A stretch of DNA of 64,000 bases from Octadecabacter sp. (GCA_028825445.1 JAPKAD010000007.1:1-64000), one strand, 5' to 3'; counted from the stretch's first letter, positions 27,428-37,069 are shown. Made by a program: numbers and translations. The notes: generated from the sequence alone by a model not told the origin.

Positions 27428-27946
27428 ATGATGAAACAACCACGCCCTCATAGCACAACGCGCGGATTTTCTCGTGCTAATACGCTGATGCAAAAACGCA
27501 TTCGTGAAGCAACCGAAACGCGCGGTTTTGCGCAAAGTCGTGTATTGACTCACTGGGCTGAAATCGTTGGCGAAGCGACCGCAAAAATCGCGCATCCTGT
27601 TGATGTGGGCTATGCCCGTGGTGGAATGGGCGCGACGCTGACTGTGCTGACGTCTGGTGCGCAGGCCCCGATGCTAGAGATGCAAAAAGAACAAATTCGC
27701 ACTAAGGTAAATGCGTGCTACGGCTTTAACGCTATCGCCCGCATCCGCATTACGCAAACGGCAGCGACTGGCTTTTCTGAAGGGCGAATGGCGTTCGATG
27801 ATGGCAATGTGGCTCCGCGCGGCCCGAAAGCTGAAGCACAATCTGCGGCACAAGACCTCGCTGCACCCGTAAAGAGTGACAACCTGCGCGCAGCCCTTGA
27901 GGCCTTGGGCGCAAATGTCATAAGCAAACGTCCCTCCGGTTCTTAA
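27428..27946 (+). CDS. DUF721 family protein (DciA-like)
   Basis: A 172-aa protein with the DUF721 domain at residues ~18-105 ('LTHWAEIVGEATAKIAHPVDV', 'LTVLTSGAQAPMLEMQKEQIRTKVNACYGFNAIARIRI'). DUF721 includes DciA, the ancestral replicative helicase loader, so a role in loading DnaB is possible; alphaproteobacterial versions are less well studied. The C-terminal ~60 residues are low-complexity and probably disordered. Two consecutive ATGs begin the gene, so the start may be 27428 or 27431. The dsbA-like gene follows 24 bp later on the same strand, a conserved pairing in this order. Confidence 0.85.
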   Translation: MMKQPRPHSTTRGFSRANTLMQKRIREATETRGFAQSRVLTHWAEIVGEATAKIAHPVDVGYARGGMGATLTVLTSGAQAPMLEMQKEQIRTKVNACYGFNAIARIRITQTAATGFSEGRMAFDDGNVAPRGPKAEAQSAAQDLAAPVKSDNLRAALEALGANVISKRPSGS

Positions 27947-27970
27947 ATTGGAAACTAGAAAGTAGACCTG

Positions 27971-28639
27971 ATGAATAAATCTATTCTATCCACCGTCGCT
28001 ATTGTTGCAATTGCTGCTGCCGCTGGTGGCGCGTGGTTCATGAATCGCTCCCCTGTGTCTGCACAAACAAATGGGGCCGCAGAAACTTTGGAAGCCGTCC
28101 AGTTCAACGTTGTTGAGATGATTCAAGGTAACCCAGATTCAGTGGTTCAAGTCTTTGAATATGCGTCTTTTACATGCCCACATTGCGCGGACTTTCACGC
28201 TGATCAATATCCGCAGATCAAGGCGAACTACATCGACACTGGTTTAATTGGTTTTACTTACCGCGAAGTTTATTTTGACGCCCCCGGTCTTTGGGCGTCG
28301 ATGATTGCACGCTGTGGTGGGGAAATGCGTTTCTTCGGCATGTCAACTTTGTTGTATCAGAACCAACAAGATTGGGCGCGTGGTGAAAATGGTGAAGAGA
28401 TTATAACATCTCTGCGTAATATAGGAAAAGTTGCGGGTTTGACAGACACTGAGCTCGATGTGTGTATGTCTGATGAGGCGAAGGCACAGGAGTTAACAGG
28501 TTGGTACCGGTTTAACGCAGATGTGGATGATGTTCAGGGCACGCCGACATTTTTGATCAACGGTGAAAAATATTCCAACATGAATTATGCTGATTTCGCA
28601 GAAGTGTTGGATGAAAAGTTAGCAGAAGCTTACGAATGA
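27971..28639 (+). CDS. DsbA-family thiol:disulfide oxidoreductase
   Basis: A 222-aa periplasmic thioredoxin-fold protein. An N-terminal signal or anchor helix (about 5-21) is followed by the active site Cys69-Pro-His-Cys72 in 'YASFTCPHCADFH', and the cis-Pro loop is in 'VQGTPTFLING' near 187-195. CPHC and the inserted helical domain are those of the DsbA/thioredoxin_4 group, so it probably introduces disulfides into exported proteins. The stop overlaps the start of the CoA-transferase gene as ATGA, suggesting co-translation, although the two functions are not obviously linked. Confidence 0.9.
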   Translation: MNKSILSTVAIVAIAAAAGGAWFMNRSPVSAQTNGAAETLEAVQFNVVEMIQGNPDSVVQVFEYASFTCPHCADFHADQYPQIKANYIDTGLIGFTYREVYFDAPGLWASMIARCGGEMRFFGMSTLLYQNQQDWARGENGEEIITSLRNIGKVAGLTDTELDVCMSDEAKAQELTGWYRFNADVDDVQGTPTFLINGEKYSNMNYADFAEVLDEKLAEAYE

Positions 28640-29760
28640 CCCCACTTTCAGGACTGAAAGTTATTGAATTAGCCCGAATTTTGGCGGGGCCGTGGGCAGG
28701 GCAATTGCTTGCCGATATGGGCGCCGAGGTCATCAAGGTGGAAGCCCCGGAAGGTGACGATACCCGCACATGGGGCCCACCGTTCGTCGAGCACAGTGGC
28801 GAACGCTCAGCTGCGTATTTTCATGGTTGCAATCGGGGCAAGAAATCTGTCGTTATTGATTTCAGTAATGAAGACGGAAAAGCTGCTTTGATGCGGCTTT
28901 TGGCAGATGCAGATGTATTGATTGAGAATTTTAAAGTTGGTGGGCTTGCTAAATATGGGCTGGATTATGCGAGCCTGCAAACCACTCATCCGCGCCTTAT
29001 CTACTGTTCTATCACGGGTTTTGGCCAAGATGGGCCCTATTCGTTGCGCGCTGGATACGACTACATTATCCAAGGTATGTCAGGATTGATGTCTGTTACT
29101 GGAGATCCAGATGGCCAGCCGCAAAAAGTTGGTGTTGCTGTCACAGATATTTTTACTGGCCTGTACGCGAGCAACGCAATCCTTGCTGCTGTTCATCAAC
29201 GTCACAGCACTGGAAGTGGGCAGCACATTGATCTGGCGCTGCTCGATGTTGCGGTGGCGACGACAGCAAACCAAGCTATGAATTACTTGGCAACCGGCAA
29301 ATCACCCGAACGTCTTGGTAATTCCCACCCGAATATTGTGCCCTATCAAGTGTTCGAATGTAGTAATGGGCACGTTATTATTGCCGTAGGTAACGATAAT
29401 CAGTTTCGTAAATTTTGTTCAATTCTTGACCTGCATATGTTGGGCGTTGACCCACGTTTTGCAAACAATCCTAAGCGTCTTGAAAACCGTGCAACATTGG
29501 TACCACTGCTGGCAGAAAAGATGCTTGAATGGACGAAAGCTGACATCCTTTTGACTTGCGAATCCAAAGGTGTACCTGCTGGACCAATCAACACTTTTGA
29601 GGATGTTTTTGCTGATCCGCAGGTGATTGCAAGAGGGCTAAAGCTCGATATTGATGGGGTTTTGTCTGTGCGGCCTCCGATGCGGTTTTCAAACGCTGAC
29701 CTTGAGTTAAATCGGCCCGCACCATTGCTTGGTCAGGATCAGGATATTATCGGTGAGTGA
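28636..29760 (+). CDS. CaiB/BaiF-family CoA-transferase (type III)
   Basis: A 374-aa class III CoA-transferase. The family N-terminus 'LSGLKVIELARILAGPWAGQLLADMGAEVIKVE' is exact in style, 'LDLSNEDGKAA'-like sequence follows, and the catalytic Asp171 is in 'VGVAVTDIFTG'. It would move CoA between carboxylic acids; the substrate cannot be told from sequence, since family members act on oxalate, carnitine, succinate/itaconate and others. It overlaps the dsbA-like gene by 4 nt and converges on lpxK, overlapping its 3' end by 14 bp. Confidence 0.88.
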   Translation: MTPLSGLKVIELARILAGPWAGQLLADMGAEVIKVEAPEGDDTRTWGPPFVEHSGERSAAYFHGCNRGKKSVVIDFSNEDGKAALMRLLADADVLIENFKVGGLAKYGLDYASLQTTHPRLIYCSITGFGQDGPYSLRAGYDYIIQGMSGLMSVTGDPDGQPQKVGVAVTDIFTGLYASNAILAAVHQRHSTGSGQHIDLALLDVAVATTANQAMNYLATGKSPERLGNSHPNIVPYQVFECSNGHVIIAVGNDNQFRKFCSILDLHMLGVDPRFANNPKRLENRATLVPLLAEKMLEWTKADILLTCESKGVPAGPINTFEDVFADPQVIARGLKLDIDGVLSVRPPMRFSNADLELNRPAPLLGQDQDIIGE

Positions 29761-30733
29761 TTCCAAGGAGTGCTAACTTTGCATCAATTGGCCGCCAATC
29801 CAAAAGTGACAACCGCACGGGAAGCACCGTGACCTTTGAGCGGAAAGTGTCAGGTAGCCGCGTAGCGTCTTTTTCGGTCGTGACCATGATAAGACCGCGC
29901 GACTTTGCTTCTGTTTCTAGCCGCATTAGCAGAGTGTTAGTGAACGGTTGGTGATCATCCAGCCCCTCACTGCGGACAACATCAGCGCCAAGGTCTCTGA
30001 GTGTTGTAAAAAATTTTTCAGGGTGACCGATTCCCGCAAATGCTAATACACGTAACCTGTCCCAGGGCATTCCTGTGGGAAGCGCATCCAGTTGGCCGTT
30101 CACGCGCGCACAGTGTGTCGGTAAATCCGGCGTAAACGCAGCTCTTGCTTCATCAGTTCCAATCGCTAACACGGAGTCAGCCCGTGCAAAGCCAGCTTTG
30201 GTTGGTTCGCGCAAAGGGCCCGCTGGAATTACGCGGCCATTGCCAAAACCTTTGATGGCATCCACCACAACGATGTTCAGATCCTTGTACACACTTGGAT
30301 TTTGAAACCCATCATCAAGTAAGATGACCGTCGCACCGGCAGCCTCAGCTGACTTAACGCCTTTCGCGCGATCTTTGGATACCCATGTGGGCGCAAATGC
30401 CGCAAGTAAAAGTGGTTCGTCTCCCATCTCTTGGGCATTTTGCGTATTAGGCTCGACCTGCATCGGGCCACCTACAGATCCTCCGTAGCCACGACTAACG
30501 ATGTGTGGTGTTTGCCCGAATTCGATAAGACGCTGGGTTAGCGCTATTACTGTTGGGGTTTTACCGGTTCCACCAGCGTTGATATTGCCAATACAAATGA
30601 CAGGGACTGTCGCGCGGTAGGTCGGGTTTTGGCGTAGGCGCCAAGCTGTCGCTGCGCCGTAAAGGAACCCCAACGGTGACAACAACGCTCCGATGATGCT
30701 TAGGTCTTGATACCAAAATAGTGGTGGCTTCAT
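29747..30733 (-). CDS. lpxK: Tetraacyldisaccharide 4'-kinase
   Basis: A 328-aa LpxK, the inner-membrane kinase that phosphorylates the lipid A disaccharide. I take ATG 30733, which overlaps the waaA stop as ATGA, over an in-frame start 14 codons upstream. An N-terminal hydrophobic segment (about 12-27) anchors it; the P-loop is 'GNINAGGTGKTP' at 49-60, followed by 'HIVSRGYGG', 'ILLDDGFQN' and 'VVDAIKGFGNGRVIPAGPLREP'. It acts after waaA's neighbours in the lipid A/Kdo pathway, and the waaA-lpxK order is conserved. Confidence 0.95.
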   Translation of the reverse strand: MKPPLFWYQDLSIIGALLSPLGFLYGAATAWRLRQNPTYRATVPVICIGNINAGGTGKTPTVIALTQRLIEFGQTPHIVSRGYGGSVGGPMQVEPNTQNAQEMGDEPLLLAAFAPTWVSKDRAKGVKSAEAAGATVILLDDGFQNPSVYKDLNIVVVDAIKGFGNGRVIPAGPLREPTKAGFARADSVLAIGTDEARAAFTPDLPTHCARVNGQLDALPTGMPWDRLRVLAFAGIGHPEKFFTTLRDLGADVVRSEGLDDHQPFTNTLLMRLETEAKSRGLIMVTTEKDATRLPDTFRSKVTVLPVRLSLLDWRPIDAKLALLGITHR

Positions 30734-31845
30734 CGTGTGACCTCTGTGCTTTGTACAGCATCCAATATGAGCCAATTTATTGCCTCAGCGTTCTGAGTAA
30801 TTTCAGACCATCCAGCTAATGCCATCCGTGCGGTTTGTTCTGGTGAGACAAGCACACCGACTGCTATTCCTAGTTCCACTGCTGAGCGTATTTGACGGCT
30901 AGCATCTGCCTGTTCAAGCCGCGCAAACTGTGTTGCATGTGTGGACTTACGGGGACCATGAATTACGGCAGACCCCAGTGCGATTGGTTCAAATGGAGAG
31001 ATTGCGCCACCGGCAGCCAAAGTACCACCAATAAATGTGAGTGGCGAAATCCGGTACCATAACCCAAGTTCATTGACCAAGTCTGCTACATAGGCCTGAT
31101 GTTCTGGTTCGGGATTATCACCTTCTGACCGTACACCAACCTTGAAACCGGCTTCGCGTAAGGCCTGTGCAACGCGCGGGCTACTGTCGATATCACGCGG
31201 ATTGATAATAAGGAGAAGTCGATGATTTTTACGGCTTGCTGCCAGATGAGCCTCAATAATATGGATAATTTCTGGTGTGGTGACACTGGCGGCAAACCAA
31301 AGGGGGCGAGCCCTTAATGTTTCAATTATGAGGGTAAGCTCGTTTGCGTCGTATGGCAGCGTGATGGGTTCTTCCAAAACTGGACCGGTCGCCACGACCT
31401 TTTTGCGAGGCGCTCCACCATGGATCAAACGGGTTGCTGTTGCGCCATCTGCTGTTAGTACGCGTTTAAACGGTAGGACTGCATTGCGTGATGCCCCCGG
31501 TAACCATCGCGATTTACCAGTAAAAAGTGTAGAGTTACGGGCATTGATCATGGTCGCGTTAAAGCCAATTTTTTTAATGTAACGCAATAAAATGCGGCGC
31601 ACCGGACCACCATTCCAGATCAGATATTGTGGTTCCCATTCTTCGAAAAACTCCCGCACTTTGACGTGCGTATCTGTCGGTATGGCGACAACCTGTACCC
31701 CATCTGGAATCAGCTTTAAAAGTGGTAAGATTTCAGTGTTAGCGGTGACAAGAATGCTAATAGCATTGCCGTGTCCATGCAGACGTATGGCCAAGGAAAG
31801 AGTTGTCGTGACTTCATCCTGATTGCCGCAATGAACCCAAATCAA
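30730..31845 (-). CDS. waaA: 3-deoxy-D-manno-octulosonic acid (Kdo) transferase, short N-terminus
   Basis: A 371-aa KdtA/WaaA, a GT30-family enzyme that adds Kdo to lipid IVA. Recognisable parts are 'IWVHCGNQDEV' at the very start (usually 'HAVSVGE', with the conserved catalytic Glu kept), 'LIWNGGPVRR', 'INARNSTLF', 'LTADGATATRLI', 'VVATGPV' and the C-terminal 'FIGGTLAAGGAISPFEPIALGSAVIHGP'. The usual N-terminal membrane helix and ~45 residues are absent, because the reading begins at a TTG only 15 bp after the DUF4170 stop; an open frame continues upstream without ATG. It is thus shorter than the typical ~420 residues. Confidence 0.85.
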   Translation of the reverse strand: MIWVHCGNQDEVTTTLSLAIRLHGHGNAISILVTANTEILPLLKLIPDGVQVVAIPTDTHVKVREFFEEWEPQYLIWNGGPVRRILLRYIKKIGFNATMINARNSTLFTGKSRWLPGASRNAVLPFKRVLTADGATATRLIHGGAPRKKVVATGPVLEEPITLPYDANELTLIIETLRARPLWFAASVTTPEIIHIIEAHLAASRKNHRLLLIINPRDIDSSPRVAQALREAGFKVGVRSEGDNPEPEHQAYVADLVNELGLWYRISPLTFIGGTLAAGGAISPFEPIALGSAVIHGPRKSTHATQFARLEQADASRQIRSAVELGIAVGVLVSPEQTARMALAGWSEITQNAEAINWLILDAVQSTEVTR

Positions 31846-31859
31846 CGACCCAACCGCGC

Positions 31860-32102
31860 TTAGCTCAGTTCTTTGGTGGTGGATGTTTCCGTTTTTTCAT
31901 CGCGCAGGCGGTGAATATGAGAGATAAAATAGCGCATATGAGCGTTGTCTACCGTCTTTTGTGCTTCTGATTTCCAAGCATTAAGCGCTGAGTCATAATC
32001 AGGGAACATGCCAACGATATGGATGTCATTAACATCCTTGAACGTGTTTTTGCTCGGGTCGATGAGTTCGCCACCAAAGACGAGATGAAGACGCTGAGAC
32101 AT
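31860..32102 (-). CDS. DUF4170 family protein
   Basis: An 80-aa soluble protein of the DUF4170 type ('RLHLVFGGELIDPSKNTFKDVNDIHIVGMFPDYDSALNAWKSEAQ' pattern and 'AHMRYFISHIHRLRDE'). It has a compact alpha/beta dodecin-like size, no signal peptide. It lies directly upstream of waaA and lpxK on the same strand, as in many Rhodobacterales, so it may help lipid A-Kdo synthesis, but no function is established. Confidence 0.85.
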   Translation of the reverse strand: MSQRLHLVFGGELIDPSKNTFKDVNDIHIVGMFPDYDSALNAWKSEAQKTVDNAHMRYFISHIHRLRDEKTETSTTKELS

Positions 32103-32191
32103 GGGGCACCTATAAGTTGAGAATGAGGAGTAGATATTATTAATTCAATCCTATGGCGTTGGCTAGACAGGGTAAAGTAGGGTAACCAAGT

Positions 32192-32983
32192 TCAGACTAG
32201 GGCGGCAACCAGTTTAGAGTGAATCCCGCCCGCGGCGACCATGCCGTTGATCTGCGGGTGTGGGTTGTTGAATAAAGGCGTTACGCCTTTTTGGTCACAC
32301 ACACTACCGCCTGCTTCTGTCACGATTAATGCCCCTGCTGCAACGTCCCATTCCCAAGTAGGGCGCAATGTGAGCATACCGTCGAACCGTCCTTCGGCAA
32401 CTAGCGCAAGACGGTAAGCCAATGATGACCGGAATGCGCGCTTGAACGGGGGCACTGCGCCACCCCAATATTTTGGATCAATGTTTGGCTTGGAAGACAA
32501 TACCGTCGCGATTTCGAGGGGTTTTTCAGGAAGAGCTTTGATTGGTATGCCATTTAAAGCCGCACCTTGCCCTAATGCAGCCGTGTACATCGCGTTGTGC
32601 ATGGGTAAATAGATTACTGCTGAAACGATAACACCATTCTTGGCAATAGCAATCGAATGCGCCCAATCCTTGCTACCCTCTATGTAAGCACGTGTGCCAT
32701 CGATTGGATCGATAATGAACTGGTACTCGGTTGAAAGCCGCGCTGCGCTGTCTTCGGTTTCTTCAGACAGCCAACCATAGGAAGGTCGCGCGGACTGAAG
32801 GTCTGCAGATAATTGCCTATTTACGTGCAGGTCAGCTTCAGTCACGGGACCTTGATCGTCGGATTTTTCCCAGATTTTGGGTGAAGCGTTAAAATAACCA
32901 CATGCGATATCACCTGCAGTTTGCGCTGCTAAAATTAAGAGATCAAGGTCTCTACGCCCTGAATAAAGCTCAGAACTAAGCAC
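32192..32983 (-). CDS. cysQ: 3'(2'),5'-bisphosphate nucleotidase / inositol monophosphatase family
   Basis: A 263-aa lithium-sensitive-type phosphatase. The metal-binding motifs are present: 'SEE' near Glu74-Glu75, 'DPIDGT' at 92-97, and 'WEWDVAAGALIVTEAGG' near the C-terminus. In this subgroup the expected substrate is 3'-phosphoadenosine 5'-phosphate (sulfate assimilation), though inositol phosphate or another sugar phosphate is possible, so the symbol is tentative. The start lies 8 nt inside the end of the pmbA gene, indicating co-translation. Confidence 0.82.
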   Translation of the reverse strand: MLSSELYSGRRDLDLLILAAQTAGDIACGYFNASPKIWEKSDDQGPVTEADLHVNRQLSADLQSARPSYGWLSEETEDSAARLSTEYQFIIDPIDGTRAYIEGSKDWAHSIAIAKNGVIVSAVIYLPMHNAMYTAALGQGAALNGIPIKALPEKPLEIATVLSSKPNIDPKYWGGAVPPFKRAFRSSLAYRLALVAEGRFDGMLTLRPTWEWDVAAGALIVTEAGGSVCDQKGVTPLFNNPHPQINGMVAAGGIHSKLVAALV

Positions 32984-34322
32984 CGGCGAGCGTCATTGCG
33001 TCAATCATCAAACTTGGGATGACGCCGCTGATGTGTTTTCGCGCATCGTTAGCAGGAATGATACGCGCAAGCATATCATGTAGATTCCCAGCGACTGTAC
33101 ATTCGTTAACTGGATAGGCAATTTCACCATTTTCGATCCATAATCCGGATGCGCCGCGTGAATAATCACCTGTGTTGGGGTTGATGGTGGACCCGATCAT
33201 AGACGTGATTAGCAGGCCAGTACCCATTTCGCGGATTATTTCGAAAGGTGATTGCATGCCTTGTGTCAGCGTCACGTGAGACACTGACGGCGATGGTGGT
33301 CCTGATGTGCCACGAGATGCACTTCCAGTGCTTTCTAGTCCCAGCTTGCGTGCAGCGGCGAGGTCGAGCGTCCAACCAGTTAGGATCCCGTCTTCGATGA
33401 TTTTACGTTCCGAAGTTGGGAGTCCTTCGCCGTCAAACAGCCGCGATCCAGATACGCGAGCGCGATGTGGTGTTTCGATTAGGTCCATGCCTTTGGGCAA
33501 AATTCGTTTGCCCATGCTTTCGCGCAACCACGATGACCCTCGTGCAATCATCGCACCATTGCTGGCAGATAGCAGATGCCCAATCAATGAACTTGCTATA
33601 CGTTCATCAAACAAAACAGGATAGGTTCCAGTTTTGGGCTTGCGCGCGCCGTGTCTCGCAACCGCGCGCTCACCTGCTATGCGACCAATTTCAGTAGCGT
33701 CGCGCATGTCAGAAAGATGGATACGACTATCGTAGTCATAATCACGTTCCATACCTGTTCCAGCTCCAGATATGGCGACTGAACTTAGCGAATGGCTTGT
33801 GCTTTCGTAGCCGCCTGAAAACCCGTTCGTAGCTGCAAGGTGGACCTGATGGCGACCATATCCAGCGGATGTTGACTGGACCTGTGCAACACCTTTAACG
33901 GTCTGCGCAGCGGCCTCCGCGATACGCGCTTGATCTTCGAGCCAAGCGGGATTGGGTTCAGGTCCGTCGTCAACTAAATCTAGTCGTGAGGGATCAAGAT
34001 CAGTGGCTAACTGCGTAGCGTCAGCAATTCCAGCATGCGGGTCTTTGGGGGCTTCGTTTGCCATGGCAACGGCGCGCGCAGCCATTTCTTCGATGGTGCG
34101 GTTGGAAGTATCGGATGCTGACACATTAGCAGATTTGTGGCCCACAAAAACCCGTAATCCGATGTCTGTTCCTTCTGACCGTTCGGCCTGTTCCAGAACT
34201 GAATTACGCACATCAATAGACACAGAGGTACCTGCGACGGCTACGGCATCAGCGCTGTCAGCACCTGCGGCTTTAGCTGCATCAATTAATCGATGGGTCA
34301 GGTCTGCAAGGGACTGTGTCAT
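32976..34322 (-). CDS. pmbA: TldD/PmbA family metalloprotease component (TldE)
   Basis: A 448-aa protein starting at ATG 34322, 6 nt after AAAGGA; a longer in-frame start 7 codons upstream lacks a ribosome binding site. It fits PmbA/TldE: 'SADAVAVAGTSVSIDVRNSVLEQAERSEG', 'GLRVFVGHKSANVSASD', 'GTYPVLFDERIASSLIGHLLSA', 'GSASRGTSGPPSPSVSH', and the C-terminal 'GLWIENGEIAYPVNECTVAGNL'. The HExxxH zinc motif of the catalytic TldD subunit is absent, as expected for TldE. The pair processes small peptides such as antitoxins and peptide modification precursors; TldD must be encoded elsewhere. It overlaps cysQ. Confidence 0.92.
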   Translation of the reverse strand: MTQSLADLTHRLIDAAKAAGADSADAVAVAGTSVSIDVRNSVLEQAERSEGTDIGLRVFVGHKSANVSASDTSNRTIEEMAARAVAMANEAPKDPHAGIADATQLATDLDPSRLDLVDDGPEPNPAWLEDQARIAEAAAQTVKGVAQVQSTSAGYGRHQVHLAATNGFSGGYESTSHSLSSVAISGAGTGMERDYDYDSRIHLSDMRDATEIGRIAGERAVARHGARKPKTGTYPVLFDERIASSLIGHLLSASNGAMIARGSSWLRESMGKRILPKGMDLIETPHRARVSGSRLFDGEGLPTSERKIIEDGILTGWTLDLAAARKLGLESTGSASRGTSGPPSPSVSHVTLTQGMQSPFEIIREMGTGLLITSMIGSTINPNTGDYSRGASGLWIENGEIAYPVNECTVAGNLHDMLARIIPANDARKHISGVIPSLMIDAMTLAGA

Positions 34323-34680
34323 GGGAATTCCTTTAGGCGCCACATTTGCGACGTAGGCGAGTTGAATGTTTTATCGAAGTAGTCACAGTTGGGGCGGCCT
34401 GCAAGTGCGAGCCACCTCAAATAGGCGCTATTGCAAGCGCTGACCATTTGCCAAAATATGATCTCCACTGCTAGTTTCCAGCACACTTTCTAGTATGTCT
34501 TAACCAACGAGGATGGTGAACATGCTCATCTACAAGTCTTCTTGAGAGAGCAGAGCCATCAAGACCAGCAAAACCATTAACCTGTTGGTAACGATCAAGT
34601 TGACTGTGATCGCACCTTTGAGGCGGAAAATGTCCACAATGGTCTGAAAGTCAGCTCAATCAATCATCATATTGCCTTTC
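34323..34680. other. Upstream region of pmbA with no identified gene
   Basis: This 358-bp gap should contain the pmbA promoter. Minus-strand frames in 34500-34640 look faintly protein-like with interrupting stops, which suggests coding debris, but no family can be named. Confidence 0.4.
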
Positions 34681-35016
34681 TCAGTTGCCTTGGCACAGTA
34701 TGTTGAAATCCACAGGTTTTCGTTCTTTAATTTGTCGATCTGGATTGGTGGTGGGCCGAATAACTTCGGTAATGTGCAAAGCCAATAGGTCTATGTCGTT
34801 GTTGCTTATACCCCTCACACCTAACGAATTCTCTGCTGGATCAAGGGGCAATTCGCCCACTATATCAAACATATTCCAGATCTCATCGCTGATGGTTATG
34901 CTAGACAGCCCAGTCAAGACGTAGAAATTTAGTTGCGCATCATATGCATTTTGCAGCATCACAGATGGCTCGTGAAACAATGCCGCAGATAAGTTTATAA
35001 CAGTAGGCCCACTCAC
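34681..35016 (-). CDS. Hypothetical protein, possibly a gene remnant
   Basis: A 111-codon frame opening with GTG at 35016 and remaining open upstream to 35058 without an ATG. The product begins 'SGPTVINLSAALFHEPSV' and is acidic overall with no signal peptide, membrane segment or known motif. It is flanked on both sides by sequence without genes. It may be the 3' part of a decayed larger gene. Low confidence that it is expressed. Confidence 0.3.
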   Translation of the reverse strand: MSGPTVINLSAALFHEPSVMLQNAYDAQLNFYVLTGLSSITISDEIWNMFDIVGELPLDPAENSLGVRGISNNDIDLLALHITEVIRPTTNPDRQIKERKPVDFNILCQGN

Positions 35017-35563
35017 TGTCAGCGTTACTGTCGATGACAGGCAATAAAGGTAAAGTTATTTGCTTGCTTTAAAATGAACGTTAACGCTACCGATGGTGAA
35101 GCAAGCATTCAAAGTGTTATTTTTTGTCGAACACGCGTAGGCATTCTATTTGGCTTGCATGGCCCTTTTCGTGCACGTCTAGTGTTAAAAAGTTAACTGG
35201 GATCCTAAACTGTGGAATCATTATGGATAATGAGATAAAATTTTATCCTCAGATTTATAAAAAATGTTACCTAGTCCACTGGATGCTGTGCCGATCGTGG
35301 CTGTCGCTCTAAAGTTGTTTTCGCCCTTGGCGGCGCCGGCAACCAAAATTGTCATTGGTGAGGGGTGATTTATTATGACCGCGCTGTTGCTGTTATAGTC
35401 GGGCTATTGGCCTTGACCTATAACTGGCGATGCTTTGTTATAATATTAAGATAATTCCAAGATTTTGCAGCTGGTCGCCAAACGGTGCGCCAAGTTATAG
35501 CTAATAGCAGATGAGCGGCTCCCGAACGATTCAGGCGCCGCAGATAGATAATCTAATTTAAGA
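35017..35563. other. 547-bp gap with no identified gene
   Basis: AT-rich sequence between the hypothetical frame and the 3' end of the DUF2125 gene. I see no RNA gene, strong hairpin terminator or coding frame worth calling. Confidence 0.45.
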
Positions 35564-37069
35564 TCAGCGAAGTCTTTGTCCATTGGCAAGGACGTGGCCT
35601 TCGGCATTAAATTCAATCGTTGATTTCAACATGTCGTCACCAACAGGTGTTGCGAACATACCCAACATCATGCGGGGCATCATCGCCTGATCCGCTGGAA
35701 TGAGTCCTATCTTGATCAATTTTTCGACCAAACCGTTGATGCCATTAATTGCAAAGCTGGCTTGACCTTCGGGTCGTGGAAAACCATCAAAAGTTATCAG
35801 ATCAGTGTAGTCAAACGTGAAAGCGCCGTTACCTGTGATTTCAGCACCCGCACCACTCACAGTTAGTTCAGAGATTTGAACGCCATTAACATTACCGGGA
35901 ATGTTGGACATCATTGCAGCTTCTTTCTGAGTGGGGTCAAGGAAATCAAAAGATGGTGTGACTTGTGCATCAACCCCAAACGTGACTGTCACTGGATCAC
36001 GAGGCAGTATTGATGATGGGTCTATTATATTCCACAAAAGTTCGCTGATCGAAAGATCAGTTAGGTTGAAGGCTAGGCGCGCGTCGCGCGGACCATCTTC
36101 GCCTTGGCTTAGTGGGACTAAAACCTGGAAGCCGTATTTGGCTATCGACGCCTGCAGCGGAATTGGAATTTCATTAAGAATTGATAAGTTTACATCAATA
36201 CCATAAGTTTCGGTTTTGTACTCTGCCTGATCCATATCAAATGAAAATTCAAGACCACCACCTTCTATAGATGCAGAGCCGGAGCCCGTGTCATCTACAA
36301 AATCATAGTTAAATGAATAGGCCGTTTCTCCAAATGAATAACCACCTTCCATCGCAAGACCATCACCAAATGGCGGCATTTCGGCGTTTAAGTCCACATC
36401 CATTGGGACGACAATGTTGGTAAACATTGAAAGGTTAGCAATATCCGCATTTGCTTGAACAATGCCGCCTTGATCAGTTTCGTTTAAATGGGCGTTAATA
36501 TCTAAGGCACCAACATTGAAAAAATATGCGATGCGGGTCAAGGCGGCTTCGTTGACTGAAAAGGTACCTGACAGATCAAGCATCGTAATCGCAACGTCCA
36601 CTAATTCCACAGATTGATCGCCATCAATGCTGTCAACGTGTATTCCGTAGCTGTCGGCGGAGATATCGTAGATCATAGCGTCTGGTACGCCAGATACTTT
36701 TAATATCATATTTGATTGTAACACTGTAATGTTTATCGTTACTGGATCGCCGATTTGAGGCGTTAAATCGACCTTAATTGGGTAGCTGGTGCCTATTGTA
36801 ATTTTCACTGTGCCGTCGCCGTTTTCGGTTAGGGCAATATCGCCAAGCTCTGCCGCTATGGATGCTTCTGCATCTAACATTTGTATTTTTAGGCCTGAAA
36901 CTGTCAATGTGTTGCCTGACAACTCTTCGCCGCTGGTTGTGAATTCTTGACCGTAAACGGCCATTTGGTCGGTCCAATTGTTCCAAACTTGCTGGGCTGT
37001 GACGTCGGCGTGAGATATCGTGCCGCAAAATATGCCGGCGGCAATAGCTAAATGACGAATGCTCTTCAT
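35564..37069 (-). CDS. DUF2125 domain-containing secreted protein
   Basis: A 501-aa exported protein beginning at ATG 37069, which follows AGGAG by 8 nt. A signal peptide occupies residues 1-20 (Lys2, Arg5, hydrophobic core, cleavage at 'SHA'). The mature protein is a long series of beta strands rich in Gly, Asp and Thr ('NTLTVSGLKIQM', 'LTENGDGTVKITIGTSY', 'ADIANLSMFTNIVVPMDVD'), the pattern of DUF2125 proteins of Rhodobacterales, which are probably periplasmic or outer-membrane associated and resemble AsmA-type repeats. Function is unknown. Divergent from the SDR gene. Confidence 0.8.
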   Translation of the reverse strand: MKSIRHLAIAAGIFCGTISHADVTAQQVWNNWTDQMAVYGQEFTTSGEELSGNTLTVSGLKIQMLDAEASIAAELGDIALTENGDGTVKITIGTSYPIKVDLTPQIGDPVTINITVLQSNMILKVSGVPDAMIYDISADSYGIHVDSIDGDQSVELVDVAITMLDLSGTFSVNEAALTRIAYFFNVGALDINAHLNETDQGGIVQANADIANLSMFTNIVVPMDVDLNAEMPPFGDGLAMEGGYSFGETAYSFNYDFVDDTGSGSASIEGGGLEFSFDMDQAEYKTETYGIDVNLSILNEIPIPLQASIAKYGFQVLVPLSQGEDGPRDARLAFNLTDLSISELLWNIIDPSSILPRDPVTVTFGVDAQVTPSFDFLDPTQKEAAMMSNIPGNVNGVQISELTVSGAGAEITGNGAFTFDYTDLITFDGFPRPEGQASFAINGINGLVEKLIKIGLIPADQAMMPRMMLGMFATPVGDDMLKSTIEFNAEGHVLANGQRLR

